Assembly (NCBI GenBank): GCA_958299035.1
Contig: CATQJL010000112.1
Coordinates: 7,169,825 to 7,233,824 of the forward strand
Length of the DNA: 64,000 nucleotides
Origin: Cylicocyclus nassatus
Lineage: Eukaryota; Nematoda; Chromadorea; Rhabditida; Strongylidae
Reading direction: 5' to 3'
Notes under the pieces: model-generated
What the model saw: only the letters and a program-made list of their open reading frames with translations
Databases searched by the model: none
What the model was told of the DNA's origin: nothing
Made by a program: the position numbers and the translations under genes
Part shown: positions 54,655-64,000 of the stretch, piece by piece
How the letters are laid out: every line of letters starts with the position of its first letter
How positions within the stretch are numbered: position 1 is the first letter of the stretch

Positions 54655-55050
54655 GCCCCCCACAATGGTCGGCCGCCTCATCGTGGCGTGGGGGTGACAC
54701 TGGGTGTCGAACTGCGATGCACAGCCGAGTGTATACTCTGGCAGGGCCTCCCAAGCTGTGAAGGAGTTCGACGTTTCCGGTTTCGGCCGGATGCCTAGCT
54801 AAGAGCCGGCCAGGCCAGATCTACCGCCGTCTGGTTTTCAGGTCGCTAGGCGGTTCTCCCAGCTCCAAGCCCGGGGTCAGCGATCGCCCCGTGGAAATCA
54901 AGAGTTGGCCTAGTAACTCTGCTCTTGTAGGGGAAAAATTTCATTACTCTACCAGTTAGAAGAATAGAAAGAAACCCTGCACATCGGATCCCGCCTACGG
55001 CGCCGGGTGGTAGCAAGACTGATGTCAGGGTCCCCCGGGCGCCTTTTGGA

Positions 55051-55603
55051 TTGGACAAAAACGACACGTCTGCCCAGACGACACGCCACGGAGACTGCCT
55101 CATGCTCTGCACCTACAACGCCAGGACAGTCTCCACAAACGCCGACCTCCACGCTCTTCTCCACGCTGCAGAGCACATCAAGTACCACATCATCGCTCTG
55201 CCGGAAACGAAGTCCAGGAAGAAGGACGTGCGACAGATGAATGATGGGACGCGCATCATTCGTGGTGATAAGGTTCCATCACGAAACGTGGGAGGCGTTG
55301 GCTTTGTCGTCCACCCATCTATCGTCCATCTTGTCGATTTGCACGAGATCCTGTCACCCCGACTAGCCATCCTACGACTACGCCCTCCACGTCAGAAGAC
55401 CATCAGCATCATCAACTGCTACTCTCCAACATCAGCAGCTGACGACTCAGAACTAGATGCTTTCTACGAAGACGTGGAGGAGGTCGTCCGCAACGAAAAG
55501 ACCTTCTACAAGTATGTTGTGGGCGACTTCAATGCGAAAATCGGGAAGCCACTAGAAAAGGAATATAGGATCGGGAAATATAGGATTGGGTATGGGCTTC
55601 GGA
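55051..55603 (+). pseudogene. RTE endonuclease, part before the hAT insertion
   Basis: The frame reads [64 protein letters not shown] and [13 protein letters not shown], the ordered APE landmarks (Asn, Glu and GDFNA). It runs open to the left edge of the hAT element at 55604. The reading frame on either side of the insertion is continuous if the element and one 8-bp duplication copy are disregarded. Confidence 0.85.
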
Positions 55604-56640
55604 CAGGGCCCGGCACCGATGGTTTGGGGTCAAACTGGACTTCGTTTTTGGAGTTAGGAGCAACGGGGACATCGTTTTTATGAGATCCTGGAGGAAGCGC
55701 CAAAAAAACGACGAACATGTCAGGTAGGTGCCAGAGTAAGCGAATATTTTGTTCAAATTGGGGTCCCGCGCAGAATGGACGTCACTCACCATGCTGGCGT
55801 CAATCCAAGTGACGTCAATTCTGGGCGGGACCCCAACTCGAACAAAATATTCGCTTACTCTGGCACCTACCTCAGGTTTCACGAGTTGAACGTGTTTTTC
55901 GCAAGCGCGCGAATTTCAAATGCAAGACTCAAACAAACAAATGGCTTGTTTACAGCGCACAAACAATCACATGGCTCCGAATCTGGGCTATGAGTATACA
56001 ATATTACTCCAAACTATGTTACAATATTACTCCAAACTATGTTATGTAAAAAGTTCTCAAAACTTATGTGTCCTAATATCCGTTCTCGAATTGTTGGTTT
56101 CTAGACCAACTACCAAACCAACTGGGTTGGTTCGGAGCATAAATATCGGAGAGTTCACATAAGTTTTGGACCTTTTTGGTTTGGACGATTAGAACTGTCA
56201 AAAATCTATCATATAGTGAAGAGAGCGGATCAAACCGTTGCCTCTCCCCTTTTTTTGAATCAAAAGTAGTATAATTCTACGCGTTGATAGATATCGCGCT
56301 CCAGTCACTTGCGGTGTCCTTTAAAATATGTGGCGAAAAATGCATCGTAGGATTGTTAAGGCTACAGATTTGGTTGGCCTAGGAGATTCTCGACATTCCC
56401 AGCATCAAAATGGTACTATACCCAATGGCAGAGCCTTTAATCGACTCGAAATGTTTTCTTTTTGCTTTTTTGTTATATTACATACCTCAAAATGCGCTTT
56501 TTTCGCTTTTTTGTTGCTATTTCGTTTGAATAAGGGTTTCTCTACTGATTTTCACGTCGAGAAGGACTTCGTAAATTTTCGCGAAGTCATGGGGGACTTC
56601 GTTTCCTAAAAACCTCCAAACCAACGCGTGCCGGGCCCTG
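55604..56640. mobile_element. hAT-type element, family 2, inserted in the RTE endonuclease
   Basis: The ends CAGGGCCCGGCAC and GTGCCGGGCCCTG are perfect 13-bp inverted repeats. The flanks GCTTCGGA (55596-55603) and GCTCCGGA (56641-56648) are an 8-bp duplication with one change. It shares ends and internal blocks (ACAAGTTTGC-like, CACATAAGTTTT) with 28708-30107. No transposase. Confidence 0.9.
55722..55872. mobile_element. 151-bp palindromic MITE inside the hAT element
   Basis: AGGTAGGTGCCAGAGTAAGCG .. TTTTGTTC is mirrored by GAACAAAA .. CGCTTACTCTGGCACCTACCT, with arms of about 67 bp around CATGCTGGCGTC. The GGGTCCCGCCCAGAAT block is included. Confidence 0.7.
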
Positions 56641-57061
56641 GCTCCGGAACGAAAACGGCAACCGTCTCGCTGGGCTTCTCTCCGCCGCACGACTCTTCCA
56701 TGGAAATTCCATCTTCATGAAGAAAGAACATCGCCGGTGGACATGGGAATCGCTCAACGGAACAACTCACGCGGAGATCGACCACATACTTACCAACCGA
56801 AGGTGGAGCTTGCTTGATGTCTCAGTAGTTCCATCCTTCTGCAGTGGCTCCGATCACCGCCTCCTTCGAGCGAAGATACGACTCAGCCGAAGGCTGGAAA
56901 AGAAAGTCTGTCACAGTGCCGCGAGAAGGAAGGAAGTCGTTTATGACGGTAACAGGCTGAGGAGCTCATACAAAGATGTGACTGGCCCATCGAGGAACCC
57001 AACGTACGACTACGACCGGCTTCTGAAAGGATTGCGAGCCTGCGGAGAGCGCGCCTCATGA
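56641..57061 (+). pseudogene. RTE endonuclease, part after the hAT insertion
   Basis: The frame resumes with NENGNRLAGLLSAARLFHGN, then HRRWTWESLNGTTHAEIDHI, LTNRR and CSGSDHRLLRAKI. The SDH motif completes the endonuclease active site. The frame ends at 57061, and the following 150 bp of linker contains a frameshift before the RT frame. Confidence 0.83.
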
Positions 57062-57213
57062 GTTCTGAAAAGAACTTGGAACGCATTCCGAAGACCACCA
57101 AGGAATTGCTTGAAAGAAGAAGATTTCTGAGGCAGGATCCGAATGCAACCATCTCGAGCGACTGATAGCCAACGCCGCAAGAGGATATCAGGAAGTACAG
57201 GCAAGTCAAGATA

Positions 57214-58717
<1,504 letters not shown>

Positions 58718-60005
58718 CTAATACTCGTAATTCCTTTTATCTTCTTGTAATCCATATTGCTGTACTCCTTTCTTTGCAGGAGGTTCATCTTCCATTTCAA
58801 GGGAACGTTTCTTCAGCATTGTTGATGATTGAGCCTATAACACCAAATTATAAAATCAAAAAAGTTATATAAGGTTCTAATAAATAGCACTACCTAAGAC
58901 ACGTTATATCTCAATGTAGTTTACTTACCTCTTCATCATTGTGTGAATTTGCAGTGTCCTCTTCATTTTCTTTATTCAAATCCAAGGCATGATGTTCATC
59001 TTGATGGCTTATGGCAGGTCGATCTCAGGAAGTTTCATGCTTCCTCTTTTTATTTCGCCTGCCTAAAAATAATTACAATCAACAATATTGTAGTTACCTT
59101 CTCTCTACTATTCTAAACCAAGTATAAAACTTTCAAAATTATTATTATTATGTATATTTCTAAACAGAAATAAACCAAAAAATAAATAAATAAACCTTAC
59201 GTTCACAGAATTTTTCTCCTTCTCAGTCAGTAGTTCTTCTATTGGCAAGCCCGACACATATCTATACACAAGAAAAGCAAGCAAACTCACATTATTATCA
59301 CCAAATTTTATCATTGACTTTCTCAACGAAATGTCTACACATTTTTCATTTGCTCTTGCGTAGGCATCTCGGATGCTTCTGCGAATAAACAATCTAAAAA
59401 TTTAGTATAAATAGCACATATTAGAATAACAAAAAATATTTACCCTAATCGATCCTGATCTTCCAGCGGTAATGTCCTTTCACGGGAAATCTTGATATCA
59501 GTTCCGTTCTTGGAGTTGTACTCGTAGAGGTTTTTCCTGCCTTCCATCATGAAAAACTTCCAAAAAGCATAGGTAACCCGTGCCTATAAATACATTAATA
59601 AATCATTACACATATAGTAATAACTCATAAGTACTTACACGAACAGCCAAAATCCCTCCACTTATCCCTGCGGGCGCAGGCCAACTGAAGGCGGCACCTT
59701 TGGATGTGGGATACCTTGATACTTTTAAATACATTGTATTCTAGTTAAAAAAATTGAAAAGTACATATATAGGTATATATGCATATGTATATGTGTGTAT
59801 ATATATATACACAAATAGACTAAACTACAGATAATTAGAGGATTTATACATACCTGATTATATCAGTTGACAGATCTTCGAGTAGATTATCCATTTTTCT
59901 TTTTCGTTGATTCCTTAGTCCCGTCACCCTCACCCAGTCTATCAAAGCCTTGCGATTTATGTTTTCCTGATATTGTTGCTTTTTCTTTTCCACTTCCGAA
60001 GTCAT
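58718..60005 (-). CDS. Multi-exon gene, unrecognised basic protein (225 aa)
   Basis: Exons: 60005-59854, 59714-59639, 59583-59444, 59393-59201 and 58834-58718. All internal boundaries are GT..AG and phases 2-0-2-0 join without a stop. TTTTTTCAG-GA precedes the ATG, a good spliced-leader acceptor. The protein starts MTSEVEKKKQQYQENINRK and continues with WVRVTGLRNQRKRK, YPTSKGAAFSWPAPAGISGG, VTYAFWKFFMMEGRKNLYEY, IRRSIRDAYARANEKCV and YRYVSGLPIEELLTEKEK. The tail LKKRSLEMEDEPPAKK looks like a nuclear signal in a disordered C-terminus. A 134-nt extra exon (59062-58929) lies before the last one and shifts the frame. The exon 2 acceptor (ATCAAG) is weak; 59740 is an alternative. No family recognised. 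Confidence 0.6.
58929..59062 (-). other. Frame-shifting internal exon (alternative or decayed)
   Basis: It has a good acceptor (ATTTTTAG) and donor (GAG|GTAAG). Read in the phase set by the upstream exon it gives AGEIKRGSMKLPEIDLP and a stop. Read in the phase that joins the last exon it gives RRNKKRKHETS, one TGA, then SHQDEHHALDLNKENEED, which looks genuinely coding. It could be an alternative terminal exon, a poison exon, or a former exon hit by a stop and a one-base change. Confidence 0.5.
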
Positions 60006-60444
60006 TCCTGAAAAAATAATACAGACATCATGCATATCATCATATTATCATGAAGACTAGACGATAGAGAGAGTAAACAATATACATGATAATAATTTGA
60101 CGGAGAGGATGTGACTAAGCCAATACAAATTACAATATTCGATAAATCTTTTCAAGACCTATGATTTACTCACTATTTCATTCAAAATATGAGAGGTAGA
60201 TGCTAAGATAAGAATATACACATTTTGCTTACACACGTTCACTCATACATACTATTTCCACACAATTGAATACATATATAAACACTTATTACTTTAACAA
60301 TATCCTTCTCTCACAAGCACACATACATTTACAATTCACATGAATCACATATCATACGCTCATACGCTGCTTACACACTCTTATAAACACATACACACAC
60401 ATACACACACATACACACATACACACACACTCATGCACACACAC

Positions 60445-60493
<49 letters not shown>

Positions 60494-61088
60494 AACAAAC
60501 ACACATACACACATACACACACACCTAATATACACATACAAAAAATACCTAAACATTCATATCACACCATAATTTACAATGTTTTACAATCTAGTATATA
60601 CTACTACTAAATATGCAGTAACTACCACAGACCATTATACAAAATACTAACAAGATCCTTAAAAGGACTCTAAAGGAGATAAAACCCGCACTTTAGATCC
60701 ACAAACAGATAATAATGAAATATAATGATAACAACAGATAATTACATGACAAAAATCGGATACACCAAGAGAATATGATTAAACCTAAGCAAATTACAAT
60801 ATTCTGCTAATCGTTTCAGGACCTAAGGACGACTCACTGTATACTTCAATATATATAACATAGAAATAGCAAAATAAAAATATACACATTTCACTTATAC
60901 TAATTCCCTCACTATCACTATTTCCAACCTAAAAATATATACTTAGACATTATTTTCAGTTCTACACATATAACCTAGCTCACAAACACACTTACACATA
61001 CAATTTTATACATCGCACATTTTATACTACTCATAACCACTTTCAAACACACTACACGCATACATACATATATGTATATATATATATA
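60006..61088. repeat. AT-rich flank with (CA)/(CATACA) and (TA) simple repeats
   Basis: 60385-60528 is built of CACACACATACA and CATACA units; 61066-61088 is TA-rich. Otherwise A/T-rich sequence with no exon. It would include the promoter of the minus-strand gene. Confidence 0.7.
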
Positions 61089-61334
61089 CCAGTGCTTCAC
61101 CTCTGCTTCGCAGAGGTTCGCACTGGCATCGTGAACCGTGGTAAACTCACTTTCTGAGAGCTTGTCTCTCAAACATTGTTCGGTTCATTGCAACGTGACC
61201 CGCAGTTAAAAATGAACCATACTCGCTATCTTAACCTCACATGATGTTTAGTATCGTAAATCATTCCTCACTGTAATTTCGTAACGGACAAACTCCACAC
61301 AACTTTAGATTAAGCCGCTTATATAAGTCATGAT
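61089..61334. repeat. Young dispersed repeat, copy 2
   Basis: Same orientation and about 96% identical by eye to 40558-40803, with the same CCAGTGC hairpin end. It lies inside TA/CA simple sequence. Confidence 0.75.
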
Positions 61335-61392
61335 ATATACACACACACCTGTATACACATACAATACCGCTCATAATTCGTCAAAAAAGTTG

Positions 61393-61498
61393 CCGGACTG
61401 CGGCGCACTCCGCCACACTCCGCCACAGTGCGCCGGAGTGTGGCAGAGTGCGCCGGAGTGCGGCAGAGTGCGCCACACTCCGCCGCAGTGCGCCGGAA
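61393..61498. repeat. GC-rich short tandem and palindromic array
   Basis: Alternating CGCCACACTCCGCC, GTGCGCCGGAGTG and GGCAGAGTGCGCC words, about 105 bp, contrast sharply with the AT-rich flanks and can form several hairpins. Confidence 0.65.
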
Positions 61499-61586
61499 TG
61501 ATCGTCAATTTAGCCATATCTCGCTTCAGAATGGACGAATTCTGAATCCGAGGACACCGTTCGATTCAGCTCGGCGAGACGCATCA

Positions 61587-61985
61587 TCTCATATATGAAG
61601 CTGAACGTCTGTTTGTCTGTTTGTCTGTTAGTATGCTCCGAATAGAAATTTCTGAACCGATCCGGACCAAACTTGGCACACATACACTTCGGGCCCCGGC
61701 GGGTGTCATAGGCTACTTTCCGTCATTGATCGATATCGATTTTATCGATTTCGATTTTTTTGCAGAGTTCACCTACGGGGCTGGGAGTTTGCATAGGGGG
61801 GTAATCGAGCATGGGGATTCCGAATACAATATTAGTTTTCAGGATTACCGTCGATTACTTTTATCGATTTTTTTTGCAAAGTTTGAGCTGCGGGGCTGGG
61901 AGTTTGCACAAAGAGGTAATCGAGCGTGGGGATTCCGAATACAATATTAGTCTTTAGAATTATCGATTATTATTTTGGTTGAATT
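61587..61985 (+). mobile_element. Helitron-like copy, 3'-truncated
   Basis: It starts TCTCATATATGAAGCTGAACG and continues with GTCTG repeats, GACCAAACTTGGCACACATAC, CGGGCCCCGGCGGGTGTCAT and two internal ATCGAT-rich units. The CTAG end and hairpin are missing. Confidence 0.65.
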
Positions 61986-62236
61986 CAGTGTGCTGATAAC
62001 AGTATTACCATTGATCTGTCGCTGATGACACATACACAGTATACTATAGGAGTATGGAAGAGAGCCACTTTGATCGAATTTGTTCTAAGATCTGCTCAAC
62101 ATCACAATAAAGCGCACAGAATGTCAAAATTCCCGTGAACTTCGCGGAATTCCGGGTCCGCCAAAGTGCGCGATAATCCGGGAAGTTCGCGACATTTCAG
62201 GACCCGCGAAACCATGCGAATCACGCAGAGTACGCA

Positions 62237-62875
62237 ACGCCATAACTTCCTTCGGAATGAATATATTCCGAATCCAGAAGCAGCATTGTGTTCAGATCGT
62301 CGAGGCAATATTTTGATATACAGTATGCTCTCGATATTCCATTTCCAGTTTTTTCGAATTTTTTCTGTGGAGGTCTTTTCGCAAGGATGTAACGCAGCGT
62401 CTGTGTAACATAAAAGATTCCAGTAAGCACAGTCCGATAGTACTGTCCTTGTAGGTTATCGCGCATTCAAGAGTAGCTGCAGACTGTCTCCCAAAAGAGA
62501 TAGAAGCATTGGTGAATTTTGGAAAAATCACGCGTTTCTAAATTCTACTCGCCGTAACTTCCTTCGGAATGAACATATTCTGAATCCGAAGAAAGCTTTG
62601 TGCTCAGTTCATCAAGGCAAGTCTTTCGATATACAGCATATCCTTGATATTCCGATTTTAATATTCTCAAATCTTTCTGTAGACGTCTTTTCGCGAAGGT
62701 GTAAAGCAGCGCGCATTGCCCCTAGTAGATTCTAGCAAGGACCTTTCGATAGTATTTTTTCTGTAGATTACGTAGCGCTAAAAAGTAGACACAGGCATCT
62801 TTCCATAGGAGTTAGAAGGGCTGGTGAACTCTGGAAAAATCATATCGTTCTAAATTTTTCTCAACGTAACTCTAA
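62237..62875 (+). repeat. Two tandem units of ~312 bp
   Basis: GCCATAACTTCCTTCGGAATG at 62239 recurs as GCCGTAACTTCCTTCGGAATG at 62551, and a third start (CAACGTAACTCT) is at about 62862. Shared marks inside the unit include TTTCGATATACAGCATAT, GTCTTTTCGC and GGTGAA-TTTGGAAAAATCA. Divergence is roughly 20-25% by eye. Confidence 0.65.
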
Positions 62876-62935
62876 AATATGAAGCTCTCTTGCTAAGCAG
62901 ATGTGATTATCGTAATCAGCAGGTCGGATAACTAC

Positions 62936-64000
62936 TATGAGCAAGTTTTTCGAGATTTTCGGGTTATTTCATTTTTTCTCGTTTTACGCTCTGGAAGCTC
63001 GCCGATGGATTTTGGTCAAAATGTTCATACTCTTAAATTGTAAGGAAACTTCGCTTATAGAGGTTTTCGAACACGCTCTTTACGAAAATCGTGGTCTTTG
63101 AGGATTACAAGGTCTTCTTGGAGAGATACGGTGAAGTAACTGTAACTGCACCACGAAAGTGCGTAACTTTGCCCGCACTTCTCGCGTATCTCTCAGAAAC
63201 TTTGCTTGCTTGCTTTTCTAATTCAAAGTGACTAGGAACTAAGCTGTCGAATGGTGCATGAATCGGGCTCCAGTCTATAAAATTCGCCGAGTTGCAAGCC
63301 TACGAAAACACGTCCTCATGAAATTTGCGCAAAATGTAAAGATCGCGTACTTTGTTGAAATTCCACCGTGAGTGCTTGTACAACACGCTGATCAAATCTT
63401 TTCACATTCTTAATGGATCTTATTGTGAGATTTGGTGATTGAGCTCTAACCACAAAACAGCTTTGATATTCAATTGCTGAAGCACACGCAAGCACCAAAT
63501 TCAATACAGTGGAGTTATTGAGCGAAGCGAACATAATATCCGCAATGCGAGTGTCATACAAGCACTCACGGTGGAATATTTCGACAAAATTTGCGATCTT
63601 TACATTCTGAGCAAAATTCATGAGAACGTGTTTTCGTAGGCTCGTAACTCGGCGAATTTTATAGACTGGAGCCTGAGTCTTGCGCCATTCGATAGCACTT
63701 CTCCTAGTAACTTTGACTAGTAAAGCAAGCAAGCAGGTTCTTTGACAACACGTGAGGTGGAGGCGAAGTTACGAGCTTTCGTGATGCAGTTACAGTCACC
63801 TCACCGTATCTCTCCAAGAAGACCCTGTAATCCTCAAAGACCATGATTTTCGTAAAGAGCGTGTTTGAAAACCTCTATAAGCGAAGTTTCCTTACAATTT
63901 AAGAGTATGAACATTTTGACCAAAATCCATCGGCGAGCTTCCAGAGCGTAAAACGAAAAAAATGAAATTACTCGAACATCTTGGAAAACTTGCTCATAAG
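62936..64000. repeat. Large palindrome running to the window edge
   Basis: From TATGAGCAAGTTTTTCGAG at 62936 the sequence is repeated inverted up to 64000 (AACTTGCTCATA). The centre is near 63467. Blocks such as CCTCATAAGCGAAGTTTCCTT and CTCCAAGAAGACC match closely (95% or better in the outer 200 bp), the inner arms less so. The outer boundary on the right lies outside the window. ORF 63732-63316 (-) is in the arms and is not a gene. Confidence 0.85.

Noticed and set aside
63316..63732. 138-codon minus-strand ORF
   Set aside because: It lies across the centre of a palindrome; no splice sites and no known motif.

Overview
The window is eukaryotic and looks like intergenic or intronic DNA of a parasitic nematode, most likely a strongylid or hookworm-like worm (inference). 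Reasons: no operon-like runs of long ORFs; short introns of about 55-110 bp with GT..AG ends and TTTTCAG or TTTNCAG acceptors; start codons placed directly behind acceptor-like sites, as expected for spliced-leader trans-splicing; and a typical nematode repeat set (RTE non-LTR retrotransposons, Penelope-like elements, Tc1/mariner and hAT MITEs, Helitrons). Most of the long ORFs are accidental or lie in transposon arms. No rRNA, CRISPR array or prokaryotic feature was seen.

Host genes are few and were put together by eye from splice sites and reading frames. The clearest are: (1) a five-exon gene for a putative secreted cysteine-containing protein of 170 aa at 23257-25028 (+); (2) a decayed paralogue of it at 43986-52465 (+), with the same exon lengths and phases but damaged splice sites and an 8 kb intron full of transposons; (3) a minus-strand gene at 60005-58718 with five in-frame exons (225 aa) plus one frame-shifting internal exon; (4) a terminal exon with a poly(A) signal at 18603-18402 (-); (5) a two-exon candidate at 49836-50258 (+); (6) an exon relic with one stop codon at 634-278 (-); and (7) a candidate last exon at 3182-3370 (+). 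None was assigned to a known family.

Transposons, left to right: a foldback at 1.6-3.0 kb; a Penelope-like GIY-YIG relic at 5.3-6.15 kb (-) with GC-rich foldbacks; nested mariner-type palindromes at 7.7-8.95 kb; a second Penelope-like relic (+) at 10.4-11.05 kb next to a Tc1-ended palindrome at 11.05-12.58 kb; a Penelope-like RT relic at 12.6-12.87 kb (-); a mariner at 12.87-13.9 kb; a nearly full-length but frameshifted RTE at 13.9-17.2 kb (-); hAT MITEs at 17.7, 24.4 and 27.96-30.12 kb; a deep nest at 28-30 kb; abutting and nested mariners at 44.4-46.5 kb; Helitron-like elements at 46.95, 50.7-51.65 and 61.6 kb; three TTAA-bounded palindromes in a row at 52.7-53.7 kb; an RTE split by a hAT element at 54.7-57.8 kb and ending in a 216-bp AC tract; and a large palindrome running off the right edge.

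The host genes and mobile DNA interact mainly through insertion: hAT MITEs sit in intron 4 of the secreted-protein gene, and mariners, Helitrons and a further candidate gene fill the matching intron of its paralogue. Target-site duplications (8 bp for hAT, TA for Tc1/mariner, 9 bp for a Mutator-type MITE, TTAA for piggyBac-like) can be read directly and fix many element boundaries. No assignment was tested by database search.
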